DNA of 64,000 nt. Origin: Mytilus californianus. Lineage: Eukaryota > Mollusca > Bivalvia > Mytilida > Mytilidae. Positions 34,765 to 46,987 of this stretch are shown in pieces. The stretch is from the NCBI RefSeq assembly GCF_021869535.1, contig NW_026262593.1, positions 58,240,318 to 58,304,317 on the forward strand, written 5' to 3'. Positions within the stretch are counted from its first letter, which is position 1; each line of letters begins with the position of its first letter. Both the position numbers and the translations under genes were made by a program. The notes under the pieces are model-generated. The model saw only the letters and a list, made by a program, of their open reading frames with translations. It made no database searches and was not told where the DNA came from.

Positions 34765-36940
34765 ATTGTCCGGTGTTGAATCAAATCATCACACTTCATC
34801 TATAAAGTTTACTAGTGTAAAGTTTCAGCGACTTCATAGGTGTGCCAAGATTGTCCTTAGATAACCCGTCGTCAGATTAACATGTATTAATAACTAGGAT
34901 CACATGAACATTACTTTACTATACAATAGTTATATTAACATTACTGGAACCCATTCATCCAGTTACTATACATTGCTCGATTAACTCTGAACTACTATAG
35001 AAGGATATTAAGACTAGGCTGGCATTGAAAAGACCTGCATAGTGACTTTTTATCTACTATTCTTCTTTGATGTGAATAACTGTATACTTGTCAAGCATCA
35101 ATTTATTATTAGGGATGTAACATTTTAGAAATCCATATTATATACAATATTGTCATTTTATCTGTAATGTAGAAAATATGTAAATATAATATATATGAAA
35201 AGGGGAGATTAAACATCCAAATATGCAGAATGTTTCTTTAAATATAGACATATTTCCTTTGTACATAACAATTTAGTTATTATTTCTACATTATGAATGG
35301 CAGTTAGACTTTTTAAAACATTTTTCGTGGAAGAAACTGCATTTTAGTATGTTAAAATGAAAGTACATATGAAACGATTGACATTTTCCCACTCCAGAAA
35401 ATAATATAACTAAATTGTTCTTCCATTAACAATGGTGTACATTTCGCGTTGGTGTATTTTTATTTATCATTCAAAAGATAATTCATTCAAATATTTGTGA
35501 CAAAAAATATAGTCTTACCTTAAAATGTAAATGAACTGTAAGTATTATAAAAAAACATTTATGAGCTCAATAAAATTGAGAAAAGATTCAAATAAATTAT
35601 ATCCTCATTTTGTTACTACTTTTTAACGGTTGTGGAATGTTTTAATTTTTTACTTCAAGTAATTTACACTATTCTTAGACTTGCACTTATACTGTTTTCA
35701 AAATTTTACATTTTACATCCGTTGGTTCATTCTTGAAAACTCTTAAACAGCTCTTTGCAATTTAAGAGCTGTTCGCATTACTTTGATATGTGTATAGTGA
35801 TTACAGCGTGTTCCTTTTTTAAAATTAGAGGACAAACATTTTCTCTACATCTACGCAACTCCATCATAAGAACTTTTATTGTAACTGTAGAAAAAACTTT
35901 CTATATTGTTGTTGATAGCCAATTATCTTTATTTTATCGGCGAAACCCCTTGGGCAACAGGTATGAGCCTGTTTTTCCTGCCATACCATTACTTCAGTAA
36001 AGTTATTCTTGATTTGACACATGTCGCGTATGTCAGTACCCCTGTCAGTGGACAGGTGCCCGTCAAGTTTCAATGTTAAAGGGTTGATTTTATGTTAATG
36101 CTATATTTTGCGGATATTTAATTACCATAAAGTAATTGTAATGTTGTGGTTATTTATAAGACATCATCTCAGGGTGGAACATTTTATTGCATATTTCTAC
36201 TGAGGCATACAAATCAGTAACAATAGAAATATGCTTAAAAAGTCGTATAAAATTTTGTTTGAGGGGGGTCAAAAGTTCTTGTTTGGAATTTATTTGTATA
36301 AAAACGATTTCACTTTTAAAAGAAATACTGTAGGACATCATAAAAACATCAATACAACAAATCATAACAGATGGAAATCAGTTAAAAGTACTCGGATCAT
36401 CGGGTCAGTCTAAAATTTTATATGACAGAAGAAATATGTTTTCATGCAACTTGTGTTGTAAAAATCGCTGACTATTCACTATTTACACAGAATCAGATTC
36501 TCTAAAATTCTTCGTGGTCTTTTACCCCTGTGTAGTAAAACCACCTACCCTCCTTTCTTATGTGTTTAAATCAAAAGCTTATTTTGTTTTCCATTTGAAT
36601 AAAATATGTATTTCAAATATATATTATATATTTTCCCGACAATTGACAATTCTCGTGGAGTCAGATTATATGACAAAACCATCATTCCATTCAAATTTTA
36701 AGCTTAAAAGCAAATATTGTTCTTCTTTTTCATTTGATATATACCCCTACTGCATTTTTGTCTTGAATTAATGTTTGTCTACTATATTACCCTAACGTAG
36801 TTTTCACTGATTGACTGTAAACCAAATTTCTTGTCCAGCAATTAGTACTTTTTCATAAAGGTAAATATTTAAATTGTATATATAAACATATTTGTCAAAG
36901 TTTAGTTTACATGATATTATTTTAAGTACACAGTCTAATG
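34765..36940. other. Non-coding; one slightly coding-like patch near 35.9-36.1 kb
   Basis: The minus strand of 36073-35876 reads about 65 codons without a stop and with a mixed amino-acid composition (three cysteines, several charged residues), unlike the AT-driven frames around it. No ATG, no domain and no obvious splice acceptor were found. It may be a decayed exon or element fragment. Confidence 0.3.
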
Positions 36941-36947
36941 ATTGAGT

Positions 36948-37216
36948 GAGGGTCTGAATCGGGGTTAACAGAATAGAGAATATTGGGCTAGTAAAATAGA
37001 ACAGGGAAAATTGACCAAAAAAGTAAAGAATAGAGAATAAAGGGGTGCTAAAATATAAAGAATAGAGAAAAATGGACCAAACGTATTAAGAATAGAGAAA
37101 AATGGACCAAACGTATTAAGAATAGAGAAAAATGGACCAAACGTATATAGAATAGAGAAAAAAGGGCCTAAAAAATTAAAGAATACAGAAATGAAGGACC
37201 CCCAATCCAGACCCTC
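36948..37216 (+). mobile_element. GAGG-type MITE, family C (copy C3), with 6-bp duplication
   Basis: The terminal repeats GAGGGTCTGAATCGGGG and (reverse complement of the right end) GAGGGTCTGGATTGGGG match at 15 of 17. A perfect hexamer, TTGAGT, flanks it at 36942-36947 and 37217-37222. The interior is a 30-bp minisatellite (AAGAATAGAGAAAAATGGAC plus CAAACGTATT) in about five units, three nearly identical. The 90-codon minus frame with repeated GPFFSIL is an artefact of this array. Confidence 0.9.
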
Positions 37217-37224
37217 TTGAGTGC

Positions 37225-38570
37225 TATTTTCTTGCATCTTTGTGTCAATCAGATGAATAGAGGGGTAAATTGCCTCTATGTAGATATCACGTGATGTAAT
37301 GTTCTACATGAATATAGGAAAATAAATTGTAGATTTCTAGATAAGTGAAACTTTTTGATCTATTTCATATCGTATTTATCAAATTTTGATAGCTCATAAT
37401 AACATTGGAATGTTGTTTTGCTTTATATAAGTATACGAAAAGATTGCGTGGATATAGCTTTGAATGTAATGCTACGATTGAACAGGAAAAGGGGGAATTA
37501 TAGAAAAGATTAAAAAGATTCGAAGAAATGAAAATTTACATGTCAGAAATGAACACGAATGATATGATTCCGTGCACATACACATGTTTCTAAAATAAGA
37601 TTCGCTTGCGACCATAAGTTTGGAAAGGCAAAAGTTTAAAAACACTGTGAAAAAACAAATGGGCCTAAATTGAATAACCAATGAGTTGCTAGCTTACTTT
37701 TTTGAAGTTTTTTCTCCAAAGCTAGCCGGAGTAAGTGACAGCGTCTTAATTATATCTTTGACTTTAGCACATGCATGAGTTCCCACTTTAAATTCACAAG
37801 AAACTTAAAAAGACGAGGTAAGCACTTTTTTACTGTAAAGTTTCTTTATTCATAAAATAAATTCCATGATGATATTCCTCATAATGGGACGGGGTTCTTT
37901 CACCAAATGGCAAATATTTTTCTTTCTTATGAAAGTATTGCAAAGCAACATTGATTACTGTTATAAAGTACGTCACCGAAAAATTTCGTCAAATACGTAA
38001 TTTGTTCTCTTTTCTGTAATCGGTAGAAGGCTTTCATATTTTCCATTAATTAACCTTTTCAAAATATCAACTAAGTACAGTTGTTTATTATCATGGCAGC
38101 GTATTTTACCATTATCTGCACCGTCCCCGGGGTGTGACACAAGACACAAATCCTTCGTCAACAATATGTTTGTTCGACAGAAGTCGTGTCATTACCATTT
38201 GAGTGCATATCGTGTATTTAAAATCCCATGTGTTTTAATTCGGATTTTATTTCCATAAATGTTTAAAGTAAAGCTGACATTTCAGTTTATGTTCATCAAA
38301 GGAAAGTGCATTTCAATAAATTCATGTTGTTTAAACATCAATGAGTTTACCTAGTGTGCACAAGTGGTGATTAGAAATGACCTCCATAAATAAATGATTT
38401 CGTTTGAAAATTATTTTTGCATAGTCTTTACTTAAGGATGTTTTATGATGCTCAAATATCAATTACAAATAAACTTGCACTTACTTGCACTTATTTGCAA
38501 CCACAATTATGCTGGATCAGTACATTTTGCTGATTTTCTCTCTTGTTAAGTTAAAGAGAAAAAAATGTCC
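37225..38570. other. AT-rich non-coding, nothing recognised
   Basis: No gene or recurrent repeat recognised. Confidence 0.4.
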
Positions 38571-38574
38571 CAAA

Positions 38575-38755
38575 AAATGTAAACAACACTTTATTAATTG
38601 CATGCGTCCGAAGCGCTTTTCTGGATTAATCTTCATCAGGAAAGTTCAAATCCGAATATTTGAAAGCCAATGATGTATAAGAACCTAAACATTTGAACAG
38701 CTATATGACCGCAAAGGACTTAAAACAATTATAGCCAAATCAATCTAAGGTGGCA
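38575..38755 (-). repeat. Dispersed repeat family E (copy E-2)
   Basis: Inverted copy of 25427-25600; on the minus strand: TTGATTTGGCTATAATTGTT, GGTCATATAGCTGTTCAAAT, CTTATACATCATTGGC, TGATGAAGATTAATCCAGAA, AAGCGCTTCGGACGCATGC, ending AAAGTGTTGTTT. Confidence 0.8.
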
Positions 38756-38756
38756 A

Positions 38757-39300
38757 TCAAAAACATCAGTCAATGAAAGACAGGGAACACCATGGCTATC
38801 ACAAACATATAGCGAAAAGACAGGGAACACCATGGCTATCACAAACATATAGCGAAAAGACAGGGAACACCATGGCTATCACAAACATATAGCGAAAAGA
38901 CAGGGAACACCATGGCTATCACAAACATATAGCGAAAAGACAGGGAACACCATGGCAATCACAAACATATAGCGAAAAGACAGGGAACACCATGGCTATC
39001 ACAAACATATAGCGAAAAGACAGGGAACACCATGGCAATCACAAACATATAGCGAAAAGACAGGGAACACCATGGCTATCACAAACATATAGCGAAAAGA
39101 CAGGGAACACCATGGCTATCACAAACATATAGCGAAAAGACAGGGAACACCATGGCTATCACAAACATATAGCGAAAAGACAAACATAAGTCGAACAAAC
39201 AAATGGACATCAATCTAAATATTAAGCATCGGAAGGGTACAAAGTTCCTGCTCCTTAAATGGTACCCGTCGTGTTATTCATGAGTAAACATTCGGAAAAA
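38757..39300 (+). repeat. Dispersed repeat family A (copy A7) carrying an expanded minisatellite
   Basis: The right part keeps family A blocks: AAAGACAAACATAAGTCGAA, CATCGGAAGGGTACAAAG, TTCCTGCTCC, and a GGTACCCGTCGTGTTATTCA block. The central CCATGGC...GCGAAAAGACA segment, present once in other A copies, is here amplified tenfold. Confidence 0.65.
38775..39184 (+). repeat. 40-bp minisatellite, 10 nearly identical copies
   Basis: CCATGG lies at exact 40-bp spacing with its CATGG starting at 38791, 38831, 38871, 38911, 38951, 38991, 39031, 39071, 39111 and 39151. The only internal difference seen is CTATC to CAATC in copies 5 and 7; the first copy lacks one A. The near identity means recent expansion or active homogenisation. 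No spacers, so it is not a CRISPR array. Confidence 0.98.
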
Positions 39301-39619
39301 AGATTGAATTCAACATTATACTTTTTTCTTTGTATCTTTTATGCTTAGCATTATTATATTCTTTTATTTCTATGTAATAATTATATACTTAAAGTTTACT
39401 ACCACATTCCAACTGAAGTATTCTTATTTACTTAAATGGAAGAAATGCACCCTTAAATAAATTTGTATTATTAAAGCAAAAGTAAAGTTGAATATTATCC
39501 ATAGACCGAAATATGAAAATAGTTTTCAGTGACGTTTCATTTGAAATTAATAAGCAATTGGTAGAATATAAGACAATTATACTTAAGAAGAAAACCTACA
39601 TACATATATAATTTAATTC

Positions 39620-39720
39620 TGGATGTTACACGTCTTATGATTGGCTGAAAGTTTTTTGTCTATCAGCTCATAGACATAATTTTGTCATGTGACCGTGACG
39701 TCACCAACTTTTTTTCAAAA
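39620..39720 (+). repeat. Element body next to the long hairpin, with CCAAT-like and CRE-like motifs
   Basis: GATTGGCTGAAAG, then AGCTCATAGACATAATTTTG, then ATGTGACCGTGACGTCACC, which contains the palindrome TGACGTCA. From memory this block accompanies the hairpin at 39761-39905 in mussel DNA; no second copy is present here to prove it. Confidence 0.35.
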
Positions 39721-39760
39721 TTTACTCCTTAAAAATGGAATTTAGGATTAAATTATAAGT

Positions 39761-39905
39761 AATGACTGTAATATTTTTTCTGTCTATTCGAAATAACCTA
39801 AAAAATGTGGTGCACACTTATAAATAACCCGCTACGCGGGTTATTCAGTGTGCACCACTTTTTTTAGGTTATTTCTTTATAGACAGAAAAAATATTACAG
39901 TCATT
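39761..39905. repeat. Long inverted repeat (foldback) of about 145 bp
   Basis: AATGACTGTAATATTTTTTC at the left pairs with the complementary GAAAAAATATTACAGTCATT at the right. The next blocks also pair: AAATAACCTAAAAAA with TTTTTTTAGGTTATTT, GTGGTGCACACT with AGTGTGCACCAC, and AATAACCCGC with GCGGGTTATT around a TAC loop (39833-39835). Only small internal loops break the stem of about 65-70 bp. Likely a foldback MITE; a transcript would form a very stable hairpin. Confidence 0.93.
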
Positions 39906-40099
39906 CCTTAAATACGTATAAGCAAACACTTAGAATATAGTTTTTATTGAAATCTGAACAGTAACATATCTTTGTACATATTGTGCTGCATAGATATGAG
40001 AACTAAGATTATTGAAATAAGATTATTGTTTATGTTGCATTTAAACAGTAAACAGTAAACCCTATTATCGTGTTTCGGTATGGCATATACAACAGAATA

Positions 40100-40255
40100 T
40101 ATTTTCAACATCAGGAAATGCCTGTACCAAGTCAGGAATATGACAGTTGTTTTCCTTTCGTTTAATGTGTTTGAGCTTTTGATTTTGCCATTTGATAAGG
40201 GACTTTCCGTTTTGAATTTTTCTTGGAGTTTGGTATTTTTGTTATTTTACTTTCC
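40100..40255 (+). repeat. Dispersed repeat family D (copy D5)
   Basis: GCCTGTACCAAGTCAGGAAT to TATTTTTGTTATTTTACTTT, close to D1 at 3897. The 64-codon frame in it mirrors that in D1, but the other D copies do not keep it. Confidence 0.75.
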
Positions 40256-40259
40256 AGAT

Positions 40260-41315
40260 TGCTATGAAACATAATTGTTGTGAATATCGAGTACAGCAAT
40301 CTACCAGCTATTGCATATGCCATGTCGATAGCCGGTAATAGGATGTGATAGTCCTATATGCCTTTGATGATTTATTTTTTTTTATCTTGTCAGTAATTTC
40401 TTCTAATGCAACCTATCTTTTAGTAACATCTCATTCTATGGTAGTGTCCTATATAGCACTCCTTTCCATTAAAATGATTATATCTTTGCGGTATGAAATG
40501 GTACCTACATATACATATGTCCTTGTGTTAAATTATGTAGTTAACACGTGAACTACCTGGTACAGGTGTTTTAAATATACCTGTAAAAAAACGATACTTT
40601 AGTCAACATAACTTGTATATTAAAACGATATGTATACTTTGTGGCGATTACACATTCATGTCTTGTGTTAGAATGTAAGGATTATTCTTTTTAAACCAGG
40701 ACAAAATCCTCGACCAAACAAAATCGTAAGTTACAAAGTTGATATGATAAATAGGGGATAATTTCTAAAATTAATAAATTAAATACGTGTACAAAACTAC
40801 ATTACTTTGAAATTATCAAACGTCCTAATAATAGTATTAAACAAAAATGAAATTCTGTATTTTTTAACTTTTTCCCCTTGGTTTCCATATTAAAAATTAA
40901 CTATTTTTTAACATTGGAGAAGTATTGTTACCTCTTATTTGATTGAAAAACGGTCAAACATCTTATATTTACATCCCAACATCACCAGGAAGATAACTAT
41001 ATATATCCCTATATTTTTTTAAGTTCCAACCTCCTTATGAAATGTTTCTTTCAAAAGGAATCAAGTGATATGGATATTTGATGTCAACTCACTTGCACAG
41101 ACTATTGTTACCCTATCAGAGACAAAAGGCTTACATTTGAATAACCAAATATTTAGCATTTGCATTGAAGTTTATGGTGTGGTCCTTATTTAATTCAATA
41201 ATATTTGTTTTTGACTGCATTTCTTAGTTTAATAATTACTAGAAATAGGGTTTCCAAATACGTTCTTGTGACTGCGGACTTTCGCGTTTATGTCGAAAAC
41301 TTCATAGCGCATTTT
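40260..41315. other. AT-rich non-coding, nothing recognised
   Basis: CTATATGCCTTTGATG at about 40356 recurs near 45853; too short to define an element. Nothing else recognised. Confidence 0.4.
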
Positions 41316-41319
41316 AAGT

Positions 41320-41525
41320 AGATATAAGAAGATGTGGTATGAGTGCCAATGAGACAACTCTCCATCCAAGTCACAATTAGTAAAAGTGAACCATTATAGT
41401 TCAAAGTACGGCCTTCAACACGGAGCCTTGGCTTACACCGAACAGTAAGCTATAAAGGGCCCCAAAATGACTAGTGTAAAACAATTCAAACAGGAAAACC
41501 AACGGTCTAATCTATATAAAAGTAT
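41320..41525 (+). repeat. Dispersed repeat family B (copy B8)
   Basis: GATATAAGAAGATGTGGTAT through AACGGTCTAATCTATATAAA. It shares nearly all of its length with B3 at 6998, but lacks the final 70 bases. Confidence 0.82.
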
Positions 41526-42399
41526 AAAGTGCTACTTTAATGAGGTCTATATTTACATGTGTTCTTCGTGGTGTTAGTGTAGTTAGCATCGTGTGTATCG
41601 TCTTTTATTTCCATTACTAAGCATTTTTTACAACACATTGGGATTTATTCATTTATGTATATAACTATTTGATCGAATTTTTAAATCCAATAAATCAGAA
41701 TAAAAATCTTGTTATAATTGTTCATTTTGGAAATCAAACTACATATACATTAAAGCAAGTGTTTGTGTCATTCATGTAGTTATATTTTATTCATACCTTA
41801 TTTATTTTTTCAATGATGGACAACAATTATGTAGACTAATTGATGCTTTTCTACGTACCAGTGACCCAGTTCAATTCCGAGGACATCATTCCGTCTAAAT
41901 TTGTCATCATCGAAGACGTGTAATAGTTCTTTTGTTCTATTTTTATCTTCAACTTTGTCAAATAAGTCCTTTAAGATATGAATGGAGTTGTTATTTAATT
42001 AGCTTGAGGGAGGCGACAAAACTCCACTATCTGTCAGTCAGACATCTGAAAATAAAACATCATTATCAATTAGGGCTGCATGAATGAATCTTGAAATTAT
42101 AGTCATATGTTTGTTTCACCTTTTGTTACCTGTATTTGGTCGATGAACAGAACAACATAAATTACTGTATATAACTTTTTCATAAATCCAGTTGTATGGA
42201 ATTCTAATAGCAATACAGGATTTGAATTGCCATACTACCCATAAGTAGATAAAAACGACAAGTTAAGACCTCTTATTTGTGACTTTGCTGAACCTTTGTT
42301 TTTGATTGTTCGATGACTTCTTAGTCTTACTTCTAACGTTTGTTTTCCATGCTCGAATCGCCTCAGCAGATGAAATTTATAATTTTAGTTAGTGCAGCG

Positions 42400-42520
42400 G
42401 CTTGTTTCTTTTTCTTATATTCACGAGAAAAACAGAAAAAATACCAAAAGGGTAAACATCAAAAGTCGAACTGGCACAGACATCACCATAATAAAAAAAT
42501 AAAGCGACACTGCAAACAGT
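42400..42520 (+). repeat. Possible family A fragment (copy A9)
   Basis: GAAAAAATACCAAAAGGGTA then CATCAAAAGTCGAACTGGCA resembles the family A start, with much divergence. It ends just before the S3 SINE. Confidence 0.35.
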
Positions 42521-42557
42521 AGTATCCAAACTTAATATATATAAACCATACCAAAAG

Positions 42558-42807
42558 GATTGATTTATTGATTATTTAATTGTTGGTGTCTAACGCTATT
42601 TTCATCGCTATTGGGTATATCGTGTTGGTCATATTTTATTGATTGAAAAAGCTAATGTGTCCGTAGAAAACCACCCACCTTCAACAGGAAAACTGACAAT
42701 CCTTGTCATTTAAGATTGGAGTCGAACTTACAACCTCAGTGTTGACAGGCTACAGGCTAGTAATACAGTAGATGAACTACTAAGACCTCTGGGTCACCGA
42801 GGCCCCT
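42558..42807 (-). mobile_element. tRNA-derived SINE, older copy (S3)
   Basis: The minus-strand head GGGGCCTCGGTGACCCAGAG, a worn B box, and the AATCTTAAATGACAAGGATT block align with S1 and S2. A perfect 11-bp duplication (CATACCAAAAG) flanks it at 42547-42557 and 42808-42818. The B box and body have many changes and a stretch around the B box is shortened, so it is older than S1 and S2. Confidence 0.88.
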
Positions 42808-42909
42808 CATACCAAAAGAAACCGACAAACAAGTTAACTATTAAGGAACACGACAAGTCACTCATTATATAGAAATCAAAAGATTCATTAACATGAAACG
42901 GGATCGGAC

Positions 42910-43130
42910 TTAAGGATGTTCGTTACTCTTCTTTTGATTTTTTGTCAGATATTCGAAATCCACTAGTTTTATCCATATAATGCCAATAAAAAGTTTGCCC
43001 GGTAACCCCTACTTTTCTTTCCATAATTTTTTCATAGTTTTTGAAAGAAAAAGGTGCCCATGTTAAATGCATGTAAAATCTAGAAAGAATCATTTCTCGC
43101 CAACCTTCTCAAAAACAAAGACACGGACCT
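42910..43130. repeat. Suspected dispersed repeat, no second copy here
   Basis: GGATGTTCGTTACTC, GCCAATAAAAAGTTTGCCCG and AAAAAGGTGCCCATGTTAAA strike me as a common mussel repeat. This is memory only; no partner copy lies in the window. Confidence 0.3.
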
Positions 43131-43134
43131 TTAA

Positions 43135-46100
43135 TTTTGCTGCTTTTTAATTTCCGTTATTAATATACTATCAATTTATAACAGTCTTTTTAAAATCTTG
43201 TTCTTTTGAAACAGAGGTGCGATCATCCTTGAGCGTTCCTAAAAGATAATCATTTCCTGCTCCATTGAATACAATGGTACTGATAATAATATTATGCTTA
43301 GTCACCACAACTAAAAAACTTTTTTACAATTTGCAAACATTCAGACTATCATATATAAATCAAGACGCTCGACATGGCAAAAAGTAGTATCTACGTTTTG
43401 TTTAAGTAGTGCAGAACGTCTGTTTATTCGTTCTTTTTCAATATTGTTTTGTACTCGATGCTTCATTCTATTTCGTTGTACATGTTCAGGAATAACTAAG
43501 TATGTATGATTATAAATCAGTTGTGCATAAATGATCATTAAATGCAGTTTGTTAAATAATCCATGGTGTGCGTATATAGAGACGCCTTGTCATTAAGAAG
43601 ATTACCATAATCAAAGCATCGATTTCTGCAATATAAGAAGCATATAAGTTTGCCCTTCTGAACCGTACCCTTGTGTGTAAGATAAACATCTAACCTATTG
43701 AAGAATTTGTTCCACTGGAGATTCAATTATCTGTCATCATAATAGAGTTTACAATTATCTAGTGACATATTAATATATTAATTATTTAACACAATGTATG
43801 TAGAATCAACAAATTACATGCATTTCGTTTGGGCATTTACCGTGAACTGGCAATTAGGGGTTCAAAGTATGACACTATTCAAGGTAAAATGTGCGGTACA
43901 AGTGGATTATTGTTTTGGCGACACTATTATCTGAGAAAGAGGCGTTAAGTTCAACATGAAATCACTCATTCATCATCTTATATACAATATATGTATATTC
44001 CCATAAGAGAAGGTTAATTGTATCAGTGGAGATATAATGCAGTGTGGTATTGAAGCAACACTTTTTGCAACTACTAGTATATGCATTGTCTTATCATAGA
44101 AAGTTTGTTTTTAAGAATAGATTGTCACTCATTTGTCTTGTTTTATAACAGTCTGTTATATCTCAGTTACTTACTCTAAAATTCTGTGAAATTCTACCCG
44201 ATAATAATATTTTGATAATATAATGTTATCAGCTAGTAACCTTCTACTTGAGTTGTATCCAAATTTACTCCCTATGCAGTGTAGATGTATATTGTTTTTT
44301 TTTCTTTTTTTGACATTTTGTTTTCATTTGGGTTGATCATGTTTTTGTGTTTTTACAGCTTTTCTGGGGAAGGGATTCCCGGTTCTTCTGTGTAGTGATG
44401 TGTCTGTATTATATTTCTTCTCCAAACCAATTCCATAGATTCAGGAATGTATATTCTAACGGCACTTTTTTACTATGAAGAGTAGTCGTGCAGCCTGTAT
44501 TTGGTTTCTAACGCGATGGTTGGTTAAGATTTTTAAGTAAAATTCAATCAATGTACATCTCATGAACTACTGAACGGAATTCCGCCGAATGCTCCTTCGT
44601 TATGTGTTTAAGGGTTGGAGAGACAAGATTTAATTGTTTTCTTCATTTAGGTTCCTGGGGGATATTATAGTAGGGCTCTTGTCAAAATGTCTATCTGAAA
44701 ACATAGGCGATGGTTATTGATCAGCACTTGACTCGTCTGGGTCTGTATCTGTTTCTGACAAAACTAATCATACGATTATCCAAAGCGTTTTCTGTTCGTG
44801 TGCTCTAATTCATCACTCAATATGTCTCAGTTATAAATGATTTAAGGGCAAGCCATATATCCAAAGATTCTGTGGCTCTTAGATAAAAAAAAATCTGGAT
44901 TAACTTGGTCTTGGTTAAAAATAATTAAATTGCAAACTTCTGAAACCATAACATTACGGCAAAATCTTATTTTATACAGAACTCCGAAAATTCAGGAATA
45001 GCGGTCAATGCAGCGATATGGTGCATGTAATTACTGATTTTGCGGTACCTGCAAACGTCTCCAATAGCACCCAATACTTCAGGTCTATACTCATAACGGT
45101 GACATGTAGTATTTTGTATATATGAAGTCAGGTGTTATGGACAGGTGTACCAGGTAGCCATCAAGTCTATTTACTTTTTGTGTTATATGAGCCAAATTAC
45201 TAAATAGGGGTAATCAATTTAACAAAGAGTATAAATTATATATCATTAAAATAATCATAGAAATTAAACAATTTTAGCATCCGATGCTACGAATTACTTT
45301 TTCTACTTATTTGTTATTGGGCCACGAGGATTGGTATTTGATCGACTTTTCAGTCGTGTATGTCAATTTTTAAGTCTTAATCTTACAGTGCATTATCGAT
45401 AAAGGAATGAAATAATGCAAACAGTCAGGTAGGAATATTTCATTTTACCTATTACATTTGTATGTCTAGTTATTACATACTATTAAAGATCAGTAAAGTT
45501 GTGAACAAATGAAAGTATTTAAGACAGAACTGGGGACAAATGGTAACAAGCAGAATCAGTTGATAAACTCAAATATCCACGAAAAGGAAACGCATGCATC
45601 CTCTTTAAACGTTTCACAACCGTAAACTAATTGTTTATGCCTAAATATTCAAGAATTTTTAAGATTGTTTTTTGTTTTTTATTTATAAAATGTCTCGTTG
45701 AAGTTGTCTTTAGAAAGGTATAATTGGAAGAGCCTGCTTTTTTTTTTACCTTGATTTGAATTTTTTAAATAGATTTATGAGATTTGAATATTGGTAAACT
45801 ATACTGTTGCCTCTAAATTGTTAACTGGCGATTATCTCTGCTTTCTATATCCCTATATGCCTTTGATGGATAGTTGTTTTGATGAAAGAAGTCACAGTGG
45901 CGAGCGGATATACCGTATATTTTAACTGGAAATGGTCCTGCAGTTAATTTCAAATTGTTGTAACACGAGTTTTATATGAATACTGTTGACGTGGAAATAA
46001 GCGTTTTCGATTATTTATTACAGTTAAAATAGCGTAGTGCAAATTGATATCAACAAGAACCAAAGCGATCTCTCTTCTAGGAATAAGTACCCCAAGGTCA

Positions 46101-46980
46101 AGTAGTCTTTGATAATCTTCTTATCATTTGCAAACTTTATTACGATTTGAAGAAACTCATATTTGAGTTTAAATTGTATAATATCCAATCTTTAAATCTA
46201 TTTAAAAGTCCTCTTATCGAAAATAAGCCATCCAGAAATATTCAGGTCTACAGAGAGCAATAGAATTGTATTGATTCTCTGACAAGCCCGAACGTGATGT
46301 ATGATGAAACTTGGTCTTTACTTATGTTTATCTTATTTTTTACAAGATTCCTGCATATTGGAGATCAAAATACTCATATGAAGTAATCTTTTCGTAATAA
46401 GTTGTCTGTGTCTATTGATAAACTGTCAAATGTATAAATCTTATATTAAAATTTGCGTCAGTGTTTTAAGCTCGAATAGAATTTATGATAGGATTTTTTA
46501 TAATGTATTAATCTTCCGCATATTTTGTATTCCACAAGAACGTGGATAGCAATCCAATATAGGCACTTATAATAGATTAAACATGTGTGCAGATGTATGG
46601 GGGTGTGGATCGACAAATAATTTTGTATTTTAGTTGTTATTGCAAATTCAATTTTTATTCTTCAGAATAAATTCCAGCTGCGAAAAAAAGATATTGCAAT
46701 TTATTTCATTCGAAACCCAACAATGGGTTTACAGTTTCAATATACGATATCTATACTAATATTGATATTAACTTCTTTTTAATCTTTTGTTGTTTGGTGG
46801 AATGTGGTATTACATTAAACCACAATCATCGTTCGGTTTATATCATCGAGTCTCCTGCTCGTTGAAATTATTTTAGATAAGGCTACACGCTTAATCGTAA
46901 GTTGAAGGCTTATAGTCCATGTCAATAAAGAAATTTATATTTCATATTCATATTTTTTATAAGATGTGCCGATTGCTGAA
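43135..46980. other. AT-rich non-coding, nothing recognised
   Basis: About 3.8 kb with no recurrent repeat family and no credible gene. Confidence 0.4.
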
Positions 46981-46987
46981 TATCTGT

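Noticed and set aside
36262..36290. GAGGGGGGTCAAAAG as a GAGG-type left end
   Set aside because: No matching right end or duplication was found downstream.
36965..37237. 90-codon minus frame with repeated hydrophobic GPFFSIL
   Set aside because: It lies in the minisatellite of MITE C3 and crosses its right end.
38775..39184. Regular array as a CRISPR
   Set aside because: Units are contiguous 40-bp copies with no variable spacers, in an animal-like genome.
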